From Stutzerimonas stutzeri (GTDB taxonomy: Bacteria > Pseudomonadota > Gammaproteobacteria > Pseudomonadales > Pseudomonadaceae): 33,551 nucleotides of DNA. The stretch spans positions 1 through 33,551 of the forward strand of contig NZ_JXXD01000043.1 in assembly GCF_000935215.1 (NCBI RefSeq), written 5' to 3'. The translations under genes were made by a program, and so were the position numbers. Of the stretch, positions 25,659 to 33,551 are shown one piece after another; within the stretch, counting starts at the first letter, position 1; every line of letters starts with the position of its first letter. The notes below the pieces were generated by a model. The model made no database searches. It had not been told where the DNA came from and saw only the letters and a list, made by a program, of their open reading frames with translations.

Positions 25659-27362
25659 ATGAGTCAAACACTACTGTCCATCCTGGCCTTCGTGCCGCTG
25701 GTGCTGGCGGGTGTGCTGCTGATCGGCTTTCGCTGGCCGGCCAAGTACGCCATGCCGCTGGTTTTCGTCCTCACTGCGCTGATCGGCCTGCTGGCCTGGG
25801 ACATGACCCTCAACCGGGTCATCGCCTCGACCTTGCAAGGCCTGATCCTCACCGCGGCGATCCTCTGGATCATCTTCGGCGCGATCCTGCTGCTCAACAC
25901 GCTGAAACATTCCGGGGGGATCAGTTCGATTCGGCGTGGTTTCTCCAACGTCAGCCCTGACCGTCGCGTCCAGGTGCTGATCGTCGCCTGGCTGTTCGGC
26001 TGCTTCATCGAGGGCGCCTCGGGCTTCGGTACGCCGGCCGCGGTGGCGGCACCGCTGATGGTCGCGCTGGGCTTTCCGGCGCTGGCGGCAGTGGTCATGG
26101 GGATGATGGTGCAGTCCACGCCGGTGTCCTTCGGTGCGGTGGGCACGCCGATTCTGGTCGGCGTCGGTGCGGGGCTGGACAAGACCGGTATCAGCGAGCA
26201 GCTGGCAGCGGTGGGCAGTAACTGGGAGGTGTTCTTCCACCTGATCTTCTCGCGCGTCGCCATCATCCATGCGCTGTGCGGGATTCTCATGCCGCTGATC
26301 ATGATCAGCATCATGACCCGCTACTTCGGTCGCAACAAATCCTGGACCGAAGGTCTGGCGATTGCGCCGTTCGCGGTGTTCACCGGTCTGGCCTTCGTCA
26401 TTCCGTATGCCGCGGCGGGTGTGTTCCTCGGTCCGGAATTCCCGTCGATGATCGGTGCGCTGGTCGGTCTGGCCATCGTCGTGCCGGCGGCCAAGGCCGG
26501 TTTCCTGCTGCCCAAGGACAGCTGGGATTTCGCCCCGGCGAGCGAGTGGCCATCCGAGTGGATGGGCAAGATCGAGATGAAGATCGAGGACGTCGCCGGC
26601 AAGACGCCGATTTCGGTGCCGATGGCCTGGGCGCCGTATCTGATCCTCGCAGCACTGCTGGTGGCGTCGCGGGTATTCCCGGACTTCAAGGCGCTGCTGA
26701 TGTCGTTCACCTTCGGCTGGAAGGACATCCTTGGTGAGACCGGTGTGTCCGGTACGCTGGAGCCGCTGTATCTGCCGGGTGGCATTCTCTGCATCGTGGT
26801 GCTGATCACCTTCTTCCTGCATCGGATGAAGGCCGGCGAGCTGGGCGCGGCGATTTCCGAGTCGAGCAAGACCCTGCTTGGCGCGGGCTTCGTGCTGATC
26901 TTCACCATTCCGATGGTGCGGATCCTGATCAACTCCGGCGTCAATGGCTCCGATCTGGTGTCCATGCCGGTGGCCATGGCGCAGCTGGTGGCCAACAGCG
27001 TCGGCTCGGTCTATCCATTCTTCGCTCCGGCAGTCGGTGCGCTGGGCGCCTTCATCGCCGGTTCCAACACCGTGTCCAACCTGATGCTGTCGCAGTTCCA
27101 GTTCAACACCGCTGGCCTGCTCGGCCTGTCCGGTGCACTGATGGTGGCGCTGCAGTCGGTGGGTGCGGCGGCGGGCAACATGATCGCCATTCACAACGTG
27201 GTGGCGGCTTCGGCCACGGTAGGCCTGCTCGGTCGCGAAGGGATCACCCTGCGCAAGACCATGCTGCCGACCCTGTACTACCTCATCCTGGCCGGCACCA
27301 TCGGCCTGATCGGGTTCTACGTGATGGGCATCAGCGATCCGCTGGCGGGTACCGCAGGCTAA
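25659..27362 (+). CDS. L-lactate/glycolate permease (LctP family)
   Basis: A 567-residue inner-membrane transporter with about 12-14 hydrophobic segments. It carries the LctP-family stretches [19 protein letters not shown] and [13 protein letters not shown], and the C-terminal [15 protein letters not shown]. Members import L-lactate, and many take glycolate too (LldP and GlcA are close homologues). Its position directly after glcB argues for glycolate as a physiological substrate (GlcA role), but lactate remains possible, so no symbol is given. The ATG at 25659 is preferred because an AGGGA lies at proper spacing and the protein then starts at the first membrane segment. A strong terminator follows. 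Confidence 0.92.
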   Translation: MSQTLLSILAFVPLVLAGVLLIGFRWPAKYAMPLVFVLTALIGLLAWDMTLNRVIASTLQGLILTAAILWIIFGAILLLNTLKHSGGISSIRRGFSNVSPDRRVQVLIVAWLFGCFIEGASGFGTPAAVAAPLMVALGFPALAAVVMGMMVQSTPVSFGAVGTPILVGVGAGLDKTGISEQLAAVGSNWEVFFHLIFSRVAIIHALCGILMPLIMISIMTRYFGRNKSWTEGLAIAPFAVFTGLAFVIPYAAAGVFLGPEFPSMIGALVGLAIVVPAAKAGFLLPKDSWDFAPASEWPSEWMGKIEMKIEDVAGKTPISVPMAWAPYLILAALLVASRVFPDFKALLMSFTFGWKDILGETGVSGTLEPLYLPGGILCIVVLITFFLHRMKAGELGAAISESSKTLLGAGFVLIFTIPMVRILINSGVNGSDLVSMPVAMAQLVANSVGSVYPFFAPAVGALGAFIAGSNTVSNLMLSQFQFNTAGLLGLSGALMVALQSVGAAAGNMIAIHNVVAASATVGLLGREGITLRKTMLPTLYYLILAGTIGLIGFYVMGISDPLAGTAG

Positions 27363-27378
27363 GCCTGGCGGTATCGCG

Positions 27379-27404
27379 ACGGGCGGCTCAGGCCGCCCGT
27401 TTTC
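27379..27404 (+). terminator. Intrinsic terminator after the permease gene
   Basis: ACGGGCGGC (27379-27387) and GCCGCCCGT (27392-27400) form a perfect 9-bp stem with a TCAG loop, then TTTC. It marks the end of the glycolate locus. Confidence 0.8.
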
Positions 27405-27414
27405 ATTTGTGGGA

Positions 27415-27442
27415 TTGGTGCGGCGCGCTGTTCTGGTATAGC
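27415..27442 (+). promoter_or_regulatory. Probable sigma-70 promoter of rubredoxin gene
   Basis: TTGGTG (27415-27420) and TATAGC (27437-27442) are separated by 16 bases and precede the rubredoxin ATG by 34 bases. The match to consensus is fair; it is the only evident promoter between the terminator and the gene. Confidence 0.5.
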
Positions 27443-27476
27443 GTGCGTCGCAGTCGAAAGAGCATCGAGGTTACCC

Positions 27477-27644
27477 ATGAAGAAATGGCAATGTGTGGTG
27501 TGCGGCTACATCTATGACGAAGCGCTGGGCGTACCGGAAGAAGGCATCGCGCCCGGGACGGCCTGGGAAGACGTGCCGGAAGACTGGGTTTGCCCGGACT
27601 GCGGTGTCGGCAAGATGGACTTCGAAATGATCGCCATCGGCTGA
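27477..27644 (+). CDS. rubA: Rubredoxin
   Basis: A 55-residue electron-transfer protein. The single iron is bound by Cys6 and Cys9 ([10 protein letters not shown]) and by Cys39 and Cys42 ([10 protein letters not shown]); the aromatic and acidic residues around them fit the family. In pseudomonads rubredoxin carries electrons from rubredoxin reductase to alkane hydroxylase or other oxygen- or stress-related acceptors. The reductase gene follows after 36 bases. Only one rubredoxin is present here, whereas P. aeruginosa is known to have two tandem copies at the equivalent place. No alkane hydroxylase gene is in the window. Confidence 0.97.
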   Translation: MKKWQCVVCGYIYDEALGVPEEGIAPGTAWEDVPEDWVCPDCGVGKMDFEMIAIG

Positions 27645-27680
27645 AAACCGTATCGCCAACCACCCAAACGAGGACATGAC

Positions 27681-28865
27681 GTGAGCGCACCTGTAGTCAT
27701 CATCGGTACCGGCCTGGCCGGCTACAACCTGGCCCGTGAATTCCGCAAGCTGGACACGCAGACGCCGCTGTTGCTGATTACCGCCGATGACGGGCGCTCC
27801 TATTCCAAACCGCTGCTGTCCACCGGTTTCGCCGCCAACAAGAACGCCGAGAGCCTGGGCATGGCCACCGCCGGTGCCATGGCCGAGCAGCTGAACGCCG
27901 AGATTCGCATCCATACCCGCGTCACCCGCCTCGATCCGGCGAATCGGCGCGTGTGGATCGGCAATGAACCGGTCTCATATCGCGATCTGGTACTGGCGTG
28001 GGGCGCGCAGACGATCCAGGTGCCGGTCGCAGGCGATGCCGCCGACGCGGTATTCCCGATCAACGACCTGCACGATTACGGCCGCTTCCGCGCCGCCGTC
28101 GCCGGCAAGCGCCGCGTGCTGATCCTCGGTGCCGGGCTGATCGGCTGCGAGTTCGCCAACGACCTGCTGCTGGGCGGCCACGAGGTCGATCTGGTCGCGC
28201 CGAGCGAGCAGGTCATGCCCGGCCTGCTGCCGCTGCAGGCGGCCCAGGCGGTAAGGCGTGGCCTGGAGGGCATCGGCGCGCGCTTCCACCTGGGCGCAAC
28301 GCTGCAGCGCCTCGAACGCAGTGACGACGGCCTGCATGCGCAGCTTTCCGATGGCAATCGGCTTGCCTGCGATCTGGTGGTCAGCGCCGTTGGCCTGCGC
28401 CCGCGCACCGAGCTGGCAGCTGAGGCGGGGCTTGAGGTCAAGCGCGGCATCGTCGTTGATCGCCTGCTGCAGACCTCGGCGGCCCACGTCTACGCCCTCG
28501 GCGATTGCGCGGAAGTGGAGGGGTTGAACCTGCTCTACGTGATGCCGCTGATGGCCGGTGCGCGGGCCCTGGCTAAAACGCTGTTTGGCAATCCTACCTT
28601 TGTCAGTTATGGCCCCATGCCGGTCACCGTAAAGACCCCGGCATGCCCGGTGGTGGTCTCACTGCCTGCGCTTGATAGTGTCGGCAGCTGGACCGTCGAG
28701 GCCGAGGGTAATGATGTCAAAGCGCTCTATCTCGGCGCTTCCGGGCAGCTGCTCGGCTACGCCCTGACCGGCGCGGCGGTGCAGGAGCGGCTAGGGCTGA
28801 ACAAGCAGCTGCCGCCAGTGCTGGCGGAACTACCGCAAATTCTGTCGCTAAAGTCCCCCGGCTGA
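27681..28865 (+). CDS. rubB: Rubredoxin reductase (FAD/NAD-dependent)
   Basis: This flavoprotein passes electrons from NADH to rubredoxin. The 394-residue product has an N-terminal FAD-binding Rossmann motif ([14 protein letters not shown], about residues 5-18), a second NAD-binding motif ([16 protein letters not shown], about 148-163), and the FAD-contact motif [12 protein letters not shown] (about 270-281). These match pyridine nucleotide-disulfide oxidoreductases of the rubredoxin reductase type. The start is GTG, with a GAGGA site nine bases upstream; a nearby ATG at 27676 is out of frame. It is co-directional with rubA. Confidence 0.94.
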   Translation: MSAPVVIIGTGLAGYNLAREFRKLDTQTPLLLITADDGRSYSKPLLSTGFAANKNAESLGMATAGAMAEQLNAEIRIHTRVTRLDPANRRVWIGNEPVSYRDLVLAWGAQTIQVPVAGDAADAVFPINDLHDYGRFRAAVAGKRRVLILGAGLIGCEFANDLLLGGHEVDLVAPSEQVMPGLLPLQAAQAVRRGLEGIGARFHLGATLQRLERSDDGLHAQLSDGNRLACDLVVSAVGLRPRTELAAEAGLEVKRGIVVDRLLQTSAAHVYALGDCAEVEGLNLLYVMPLMAGARALAKTLFGNPTFVSYGPMPVTVKTPACPVVVSLPALDSVGSWTVEAEGNDVKALYLGASGQLLGYALTGAAVQERLGLNKQLPPVLAELPQILSLKSPG

Positions 28866-28947
28866 GCTGGCGAGCCGCCTACAGGGACTGGCGCAGGTGC
28901 TAGCGCCGTGCCATTCTCCATGGGTCTGCCCCAGCCTAGAGCTGTTG

Positions 28948-28977
28948 CAGCGCCTTTAGCGCTGTTCTTGTGAACAG
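28948..28977 (+). promoter_or_regulatory. Two overlapping inverted repeats before the HU gene
   Basis: Repeat A: CAGCGC (28948-28953) with GCGCTG (28959-28964), loop CTTTA. Repeat B: CTGTTC (28962-28967) with GAACAG (28972-28977), loop TTGT. They share three bases, so as RNA hairpins they could not both form fully. They may be operators or mRNA structures in the leader; the AAN tract follows within ten bases. Confidence 0.4.
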
Positions 28978-28986
28978 TACGGACAC

Positions 28987-28998
28987 AACAACAAAAAC
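28987..28998 (+). promoter_or_regulatory. AAN-repeat (Crc/Hfq-type CA motif) before HU gene
   Basis: AACAACAAAAAC is four AAN triplets, 16 bases before the HU start codon. It fits the Hfq/Crc AANAANAA motif and is close enough to the ribosome site to affect translation. Inferred. Confidence 0.45.
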
Positions 28999-29014
28999 GT
29001 CTCAGAGGCTCCCA

Positions 29015-29287
29015 ATGCGTAAACCGGAACTCGCCGCAGCCATTGCCGAGAAGGCCGATCTGTCCAAGGACCAGGCCAATCGCGTACTCAACGCCGTGCT
29101 GGATGAAATCACCAACGCGCTGAACCGCAAGGACAGCGTGACCCTGGTTGGTTTCGGCACCTTCGTTCAGCGCCACCGTGGTGCCCGCACCGGGAACAAC
29201 CCGCAAACCGGGCAACCGGTAACCATCAAGGCCAGCAATACCGTCGCCTTCAAACCGGGCAAGATGCTCAAAGACGCGGTCAACTGA
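29015..29287 (+). CDS. HU family DNA-binding protein
   Basis: A 90-residue histone-like protein that binds and bends DNA as a dimer. The sequence shows the HU dimer core (AAAIAEKADLSKDQANRVLN), the GFGTFVQRHRGARTGNNPQTG stretch that leads into the DNA-binding arms, and the C-terminal FKPGKMLKDAVN. The Pro of the NPQTG arm that intercalates into DNA is present. The ATG at 29015 is preceded by AGAGG at good spacing. It is a second HU-type gene rather than the major hupB form in many pseudomonads. It follows rubredoxin reductase by 149 bases and is separately regulated. Confidence 0.95.
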   Translation: MRKPELAAAIAEKADLSKDQANRVLNAVLDEITNALNRKDSVTLVGFGTFVQRHRGARTGNNPQTGQPVTIKASNTVAFKPGKMLKDAVN

Positions 29288-29297
29288 CGCTGCGCCA

Positions 29298-29321
29298 ACC
29301 CGGAGCCAACGGGCTCCGGGT
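29298..29321 (+). terminator. Terminator hairpin after HU gene
   Basis: ACCCGGAGCC (29298-29307) and GGCTCCGGGT (29312-29321) form a perfect 10-bp stem with an AACG loop, 10 bases after the HU stop codon. No long T-run follows but the stem is strong. Confidence 0.65.
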
Positions 29322-29426
29322 CAACCTGACTGCCTGGTCCGCCCCGGACCCATTCGTACCCGTCCTTCCTCCCGCCGACCAAGCCACTACAATGCGGCCT
29401 TTTCCCATACCGGTCGGTACCTCAAC

Positions 29427-29801
29427 ATGAAATTCTGCTTTCTGCTTTGGATGCTTGGCCGCCTGATGGCCAAGGCCAGCCGCACCAATCCCGAGTTCCA
29501 GCAGCAGCTGGGCGACAAGGACCTGAGCTTCCAGCTACACACCCTGGACGGCAAGGTCGCCCGGCATTTCGTGGTGAAGAACCAGCGCGTCACCAGCAGG
29601 CGCGGCCCGGCGAGCGAGCCAGCGTTCTCGCTTGGCTTCAAGGATGCCGCCTACGGCTTCGCCACCATGACCGCGAAGAACAAGCAGCTGGCGTTCATGC
29701 AGGGGATTCAGAACAAGGACATCCAGATCCAGGGGAATCCGGCGCTGGTGATGTGGTTTCAGGGGTTGATGAAGTATCTGAAGCCGAGAAAGAAGATGTG
29801 A
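29427..29801 (+). CDS. SCP2-like small protein, function unknown
   Basis: A 124-residue protein. It begins with a hydrophobic stretch (MKFCFLLWMLGRLMAKAS) that may be a short membrane-associating helix, and continues with a fold pattern like SCP2 sterol-carrier domains: VARHFVVKNQRVTSRRG, then FSLGFKDAAYGFATM, and the C-terminal IQIQGNPALVMWFQGLMKYLKP. SCP2-type domains bind lipids or acyl groups; the ligand here is not known. A TACAAT hexamer at 29388-29393 may be its -10 element. The same gene is found downstream of the HU gene in other pseudomonads, which supports it as a real gene. Confidence 0.75.
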   Translation: MKFCFLLWMLGRLMAKASRTNPEFQQQLGDKDLSFQLHTLDGKVARHFVVKNQRVTSRRGPASEPAFSLGFKDAAYGFATMTAKNKQLAFMQGIQNKDIQIQGNPALVMWFQGLMKYLKPRKKM

Positions 29802-30031
29802 CCCTGCCGCGTCACCTTCTCATGTCCGGCCAAGAACCGTAGGGTGGAAAACCGCTTAGAGCGTCCATGCCTGAGCGGATCAGCTTTGACTTGGTCGTAA
29901 CTCAAATTTAAGTTCGCTGAATGCATGAGTTGACTTGTGGTGTGGGTTGAATCATGGCGTTGGCTGGTATTTTTGCGGGTTTGCGTGGCATTGTGTCGAC
30001 TTAATTGTTGAGCGGGTTGGAGATTTTCAAC

Positions 30032-31198
30032 ATGCCGAATTTCACTCATTACGACTTGGCTCTCCTCAATCCAGCCTTCGACTCACCACTTGTCGATGTC
30101 TTGAATGAGCTGGAGCACCTACGCCGCTACAGGCTGGCGGGGACGACTCCAGCAAGCCTTTTCTTCCAGCTCAAGAACGTTTTCCACATCCTGGAAAGCC
30201 TCGGATCTGCGCGCATTGAAGGCAACCACACAACCCTCGCTGATTATGTGGAAAGCAAGATGGAGGGAGATGACACGGCTACCGACCAACTGCGCGAAAT
30301 CTCCAACATCGAGAGAGCCATGAGCTTCATCGAGCAGCATTTCAAGGAAGGAGACGACGTCAGCCTACATCTCGTTCGAGAATTGCACGCCATTACTGTA
30401 GGGGGGCTCGACAGAGAGGGAGACCGGACTCCCGGTCAGCTCAGGACGACCCAGGTTCGCATTGCGCAATCGGAGCACCTCCCGCCGGACGCCGTGCAAG
30501 TTGGTGGGTACATGGATGAGTTGGTGGCGTTCATCAATGCGCACGATCCGCAGAAGTACCACCTTATGAAAGTGGCGCTCGCGCACCACCGATTCGGATG
30601 GATTCACCCGTTCACCAATGGCAATGGGCGGGTGGTTCGTTTGTTGACGTACCTGATGCTCATCAAGTATGGATTCGATGTCTCCGCCGGCGGTCGACTG
30701 CTGAACCCCACTGCAGTGTTCTGCAATGATCGTGAGCGTTACTACGAGATGCTGGGCGAGGCTGATCGCGGTACACAGCAAGGCCTGGAACGGTGGTGTA
30801 TCTACGTACTCCAAGGCATCCTCACAGAGCTGAGCAAGGTCGATCGGCTGTGCGACTATGGCTACCTTAAAGCCAGAATCCTGCAGCCGGCACTCGCCTT
30901 CTCTCGCGAGAGAGAACACATCACCGGCCAGGAGCACTCAATTCTTCGTCGACTTCTGGACACTGACAGCGGCGTGGCGAAGTCTGGAGACCTAGCGGAT
31001 GCGATGCCGGACCTGAACGGGCCGCAGCGGACCTATCAAATCAAGAAACTGGTGGACAGACGAATGCTGGTCCCGATCCAGCCCAACTCCCGTCAGTACA
31101 CACTGGGCTTCACGAACAACTACCTGCTTCGGGGCGTCATTCGTACGTTGACGGCCGAAGGCTTTATTCCTGAGCCTGTCGTAGCGGCACGGCCATAA
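30032..31198 (+). CDS. Fic/DOC family protein (putative AMP transferase) with N-terminal inhibitory motif and C-terminal winged helix
   Basis: A 388-residue protein. The Fic active-site motif [12 protein letters not shown] is at residues 192-203, with catalytic His192 and the GNGR phosphate-binding loop. Asn196 replaces the usual Asp/Glu that helps bind magnesium. The target-docking flap is near [11 protein letters not shown] (134-144). An (S/T)xxxE(G/N) inhibitory motif, SARIEGN, at 59-65 places the protein in the class whose own N-terminal helix inhibits the active site. The C-terminal 90 residues look like a winged helix-turn-helix. Such proteins transfer AMP or other nucleotide groups to target proteins; targets here are unknown. 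Base composition is visibly AT-richer than that of its neighbours, as is the 230-base stretch before it, which suggests acquisition. No integrase or antitoxin gene is adjacent. Confidence 0.88.
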   Translation: MPNFTHYDLALLNPAFDSPLVDVLNELEHLRRYRLAGTTPASLFFQLKNVFHILESLGSARIEGNHTTLADYVESKMEGDDTATDQLREISNIERAMSFIEQHFKEGDDVSLHLVRELHAITVGGLDREGDRTPGQLRTTQVRIAQSEHLPPDAVQVGGYMDELVAFINAHDPQKYHLMKVALAHHRFGWIHPFTNGNGRVVRLLTYLMLIKYGFDVSAGGRLLNPTAVFCNDRERYYEMLGEADRGTQQGLERWCIYVLQGILTELSKVDRLCDYGYLKARILQPALAFSREREHITGQEHSILRRLLDTDSGVAKSGDLADAMPDLNGPQRTYQIKKLVDRRMLVPIQPNSRQYTLGFTNNYLLRGVIRTLTAEGFIPEPVVAARP

Positions 31199-31252
31199 GT
31201 GGCTGCCTATTAAGGTTAGCTGCCTGGTTCTCTTGGGGCGGCGATGAGTTCG

Positions 31253-32161
31253 TTAGGAGCTTGCCCACTCCCGCCAATCCCTCGCTTCCTCCTTCAACCA
31301 GTCCCGAAACGCCACCAGCCCCGCCGACTCCACCTTGCGCTCCGGAATCATCAGGTAATACGCCCGCGTCTCGCTGCGATAGGCGTGCGGATGCGCCAGC
31401 ACCAGCCGTCCCTCGGCCAGTTCCCGCTGGATCAGGAACGGCGGGATCAGCGCCACCCCCATGCCATGCTCGGCCGCCTGCGCCAGCATGGAGAACAGCT
31501 CCAGCCGCGGTCCGGTCATGTCGCGGGCGACTTTCAACCCCAACGAATCAAACCACTGGCGCCAGGCGTAGGGTCGGGTGGTCTGCTGCAGCAACGGCAG
31601 TTCGGCCAGGGCCTGGGTCGTGAACGGCTGACCATCGCGCAGCAGGGCCGGACTGCAGACTGGCTGCAGGTCCTCGGGCATCAGGTAGTGCGCCTCGGTA
31701 CCGGACCAGTCGGCATCGCCGAAGTAGATGGCAGCATCGAACTCGGTATCGGCGAACAGAAAGGGCCGGGTGCGGTTGGTCAGGTTCACCGTGATCTCCG
31801 GATGCAGCGCCTGGAAATGCCTGAGGCGCGGCACCAGCCATTGGGTGCCGAAGGTCGGCACCACGGCCAGCTCTAGGCTCATCGCGCCTTGCTGGCCCAT
31901 CACCGACAGCGTGTCGCGCTCCACCGCGTCCAGCTGCGCCGCAATGCGGCGGGCGTAGGACTGGCCGGCGGCGGTCAGCTTCACGCCGCGTCGCGAACGG
32001 CGGAACAGCGCCAGGCCGAGGAATTCCTCCAGCCCACCGATTTGCCGGCAGATCGCGCTCTGGGTCAGCGCCAGCTCGTCGGCCGCGCGGGTGAAGCTCT
32101 CGTGACGGGCGGCGGCCTCGAAGGCGATCAGCGCGGCGGTGCTGGGAATCTTGCGACGCAT
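31253..32161 (-). CDS. gcdR: LysR family regulator of glutarate/lysine catabolism (GcdR-like)
   Basis: A 302-residue regulator with an N-terminal winged helix (about residues 8-65, FEAAARHESFTRAADELALTQSAICRQI) and a substrate-binding-type effector domain (about 90-295, from LELAVVPTFGTQWLVPRLR). It is of the GcvA-like LysR subgroup. It is divergent from gcdH with a 173-base gap that holds a dyad, the classical LysR regulator-target arrangement. Pseudomonas gcdH genes are known to be adjacent to such a regulator, activated by glutarate; the symbol follows from that context rather than from sequence alone. Confidence 0.82.
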   Translation of the reverse strand: MRRKIPSTAALIAFEAAARHESFTRAADELALTQSAICRQIGGLEEFLGLALFRRSRRGVKLTAAGQSYARRIAAQLDAVERDTLSVMGQQGAMSLELAVVPTFGTQWLVPRLRHFQALHPEITVNLTNRTRPFLFADTEFDAAIYFGDADWSGTEAHYLMPEDLQPVCSPALLRDGQPFTTQALAELPLLQQTTRPYAWRQWFDSLGLKVARDMTGPRLELFSMLAQAAEHGMGVALIPPFLIQRELAEGRLVLAHPHAYRSETRAYYLMIPERKVESAGLVAFRDWLKEEARDWREWASS

Positions 32162-32180
32162 TATGCAAAGACCTCATGGA

Positions 32181-32209
32181 ATAAGCCTGCTAATGGACGC
32201 AGAGCTTAT
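32181..32209. promoter_or_regulatory. Dyad between gcdR and gcdH, likely LysR-type operator
   Basis: ATAAGCcTGC (32181-32190) is matched by GCAgaGCTTAT (32199-32209) in inverted form with one base offset, giving a dyad 19 bases upstream of gcdR. Inverted repeats of this kind at divergent promoters are typical LysR recognition sites. The assignment to GcdR is inferred from position. Confidence 0.5.
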
Positions 32210-32250
32210 CTCGGAGTGAGAAAAACGCACAGTTTGGTGCGAAATCCTCG

Positions 32251-32280
32251 TTTGCGACGCGCCGTCGCGGCGCCTAGGAT
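32251..32280 (+). promoter_or_regulatory. Possible gcdH promoter
   Basis: TTTGCG (32251-32256) and TAGGAT (32275-32280) are 18 bases apart and 54 bases before the gcdH start codon. It is a weak match, as expected for an activator-dependent promoter. Confidence 0.3.
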
Positions 32281-32317
32281 CAGCTCATCCCGCCCGCGTG
32301 ACCGCGGCGCCGAAGAC

Positions 32318-32325
32318 AACAAGAG
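32318..32325 (+). promoter_or_regulatory. Near-match CA motif overlapping the gcdH ribosome site
   Basis: AACAAGAG is one base off the AANAANAA Hfq/Crc motif and runs into the AGAGGAG ribosome site of gcdH. It could allow catabolite repression of translation. Tentative. Confidence 0.3.
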
Positions 32326-32334
32326 GAGCCCCGA

Positions 32335-33516
32335 ATGGCCGGCAAAGCAAGCTTCAACTGGATCGACCCGCTGCTGCTCGATCAGCAGCTGACCGAAGAA
32401 GAGCGCATGGTGCGCGACAGCGCCGCGCAATTTGCCGCTGACAAGCTGGCACCGCGGGTGCTGGAAGCCTTCCGCCATGAGCAGACCGATCCGGCGATCT
32501 TTCGCGAGATGGGCGAAACAGGGCTGCTCGGCGCGACCATTCCTGAGGCTTACGGTGGCAGTGGCCTGAATTACGTGTGCTACGGGCTGATCGCCCGTGA
32601 GGTCGAGCGCATCGATTCGGGCTACCGCTCGATGATGAGCGTGCAGTCGTCGCTGGTGATGGTGCCGATCTACGAGTTCGGCAACGAGGCGACCAGACAG
32701 AAGTATCTGCCCAAGCTGGCCAGTGGCGAATACATCGGCTGCTTCGGCCTGACCGAGCCGAACCATGGCTCAGACCCGGGCAGCATGGTCACCCGGGCGA
32801 AGAAGGTCGACGGCGGCTATTGCCTGTCCGGCAGCAAGATGTGGATCACCAACAGCCCGATCGCCGATGTGTTCGTGGTCTGGGCCAAGGATGACGCCGG
32901 CGAAATCCGCGGCTTCGTGCTGGAGAAGGGCTGGGAAGGGCTGTCCGCCCCGACGATCCACGGCAAGGTCGGCCTGCGCGCGTCGATCACCGGCGAGATC
33001 GTCATGGACAACGTGTTCTGCCCGGAAGAGAACGCCTTCCCCGACGTGCGTGGGCTGAAGGGCCCGTTCACCTGCCTGAACAGTGCCCGCTACGGCATCA
33101 GCTGGGGCGCGCTGGGTGCCGCCGAGTTCTGCTGGCACACCGCACGTCAGTACGTGCTCGACCGCCAGCAGTTCGGCCGGCCGCTGGCCGCCAACCAGCT
33201 GATCCAGAAGAAGCTGGCTGACATGCAGACCGAGATCACCCTGGCGTTGCAAGGTTGCCTGCGCCTCGGCCGGATGAAGGACGAGGGCAGCGCCGCGGTG
33301 GAAATCACCTCGATCATGAAGCGCAACAGCTGCGGCAAGGCGCTGGACGTGGCGCGCATGGCGCGCGACATGATGGGCGGCAACGGCATCAGCGACGAGT
33401 TCGGCGTGGCCCGGCACCTGGTCAACCTGGAGGTGGTGAACACCTACGAGGGCACCCACGATGTGCACGCGCTGATCCTCGGTCGCGCGCAGACCGGCAT
33501 TCAGGCGTTCTTCTGA
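32335..33516 (+). CDS. gcdH: Glutaryl-CoA dehydrogenase
   Basis: This acyl-CoA dehydrogenase family flavoenzyme oxidises and decarboxylates glutaryl-CoA to crotonyl-CoA in lysine, tryptophan and glutarate breakdown. The 393-residue length is normal. The catalytic base Glu372 is in the [14 protein letters not shown] motif. Other family marks are [16 protein letters not shown] (about residues 131-146), [21 protein letters not shown] (about 163-183) and the FAD-binding [16 protein letters not shown] strong AGAGGAG site precedes the ATG. It is divergent from the gcdR-like regulator. Confidence 0.95.
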   Translation: MAGKASFNWIDPLLLDQQLTEEERMVRDSAAQFAADKLAPRVLEAFRHEQTDPAIFREMGETGLLGATIPEAYGGSGLNYVCYGLIAREVERIDSGYRSMMSVQSSLVMVPIYEFGNEATRQKYLPKLASGEYIGCFGLTEPNHGSDPGSMVTRAKKVDGGYCLSGSKMWITNSPIADVFVVWAKDDAGEIRGFVLEKGWEGLSAPTIHGKVGLRASITGEIVMDNVFCPEENAFPDVRGLKGPFTCLNSARYGISWGALGAAEFCWHTARQYVLDRQQFGRPLAANQLIQKKLADMQTEITLALQGCLRLGRMKDEGSAAVEITSIMKRNSCGKALDVARMARDMMGGNGISDEFGVARHLVNLEVVNTYEGTHDVHALILGRAQTGIQAFF

Positions 33517-33523
33517 AACTGCT

Positions 33524-33546
33524 CCCCTCTCCCTCTGGGAGAGGGG
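33524..33546 (+). terminator. Perfect hairpin downstream of gcdH
   Basis: CCCCTCTCCC (33524-33533) and GGGAGAGGGG (33537-33546) pair perfectly over ten bases with a TCT loop, seven bases after the gcdH stop codon. Sequences of this kind are widespread between genes in pseudomonads, so it may be a repeat element that also ends transcription. Confidence 0.6.
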
Positions 33547-33551
33547 CTGGG

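Noticed and set aside
23152-25671. Open frame of 839 codons on the minus strand opposite glcB
   Set aside because: It lies over a clear malate synthase G gene; its product is low in structure and Gly/His/Asp/Val/Ala-rich as expected of an antisense frame in GC-rich DNA. No ribosome site or family resemblance.
25671-27194. Open frame of 507 codons on the minus strand opposite the permease
   Set aside because: The product is an Arg/His/Gln/Asp-rich string without hydrophobic core, the mirror of a membrane-protein gene.
29835-29875. Possible remnant of a pseudomonad intergenic repeat (GTAGGGTGGAAAACCGC) after the SCP2-like gene
   Set aside because: Only one arm resembles the repeat I recall; no inverted partner is present, so it is not reported as a repeat.
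29802-31252. Fic gene as a toxin-antitoxin pair
   Set aside because: No small antitoxin gene precedes or follows it; the inhibitory motif is inside the protein itself.
1-33551. CRISPR arrays, tRNA, rRNA, insertion sequences, prophage genes
   Set aside because: No regular direct repeats, no cloverleaf-like sequences, no transposase, integrase or phage structural motifs were seen while reading the window.

Overview
The window looks like chromosome of a GC-rich gammaproteobacterium of the Pseudomonas / Stutzerimonas type. The inference rests on the gene families and their order: phoB-phoR next to a CNNM-type membrane protein, ubiC-ubiA, glcC-glcDEFG, rubredoxin and rubredoxin reductase followed by an HU gene, and gcdR-gcdH. 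Strong third-position G/C in nearly every gene, and A-rich AAN-repeat (Crc/Hfq-type) leaders, fit as well. No rRNA, tRNA, CRISPR array, transposase or integrase was seen. Nearly all of it is core metabolism and regulation; the one clear accessory-looking gene is a Fic-domain protein near the right end.

Layout. 1-3.8 kb: start of an NRDE-family gene (minus), then on the plus strand a TauE/SafE permease, lgt, thyA and an orphan ParA-type ATPase. 3.8-8.4 kb: a five-gene minus-strand operon for a branched-chain-amino-acid-type (HAAT) ABC importer, in order binding protein, two ATPases, two permeases. 8.4-8.8 kb: a non-coding leader with an AAN-repeat and hairpins. 8.8-12.6 kb: tandem universal stress protein, a CheY-type response regulator with an unusual C-terminal domain, a secreted M23 peptidase and an unknown beta-barrel-like outer-membrane protein. 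12.7-16.3 kb: CNNM/CorC-type protein, phoR and phoB with a recognisable Pho box. 16.4-17.9 kb: ubiC-ubiA. 18.0-27.4 kb: the glycolate locus, with the regulator glcC divergent from glcD-glcE-glcF-glcG-glcB and a lactate/glycolate permease; two identical FadR-family operators lie between glcC and glcD. 27.5-29.8 kb: rubredoxin, rubredoxin reductase, HU and an SCP2-like small protein. 30.0-31.2 kb: Fic protein in visibly AT-richer DNA. 31.2-33.5 kb: LysR regulator (gcdR-like) divergent from glutaryl-CoA dehydrogenase.

How it works together. The glc locus is a self-contained glycolate pathway: uptake by the permease, oxidation to glyoxylate by GlcDEF, condensation with acetyl-CoA to malate by GlcB, under GlcC control. 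phoB-phoR supply phosphate-starvation control, but no pst-phoU genes are seen beside them. gcdH is the glutaryl-CoA step of lysine/glutarate breakdown. AAN-repeat motifs before the importer operon, the glycolate permease, gcdH and the HU gene suggest a shared layer of catabolite repression.

I do not see a clearly undescribed multi-gene system. The best leads are the paired GlcC operators, the response regulator with a degenerate PilZ-like domain, the orphan ParA with a dyad over its promoter region, the autoinhibited Fic protein, and overlapping hairpins before the HU gene.
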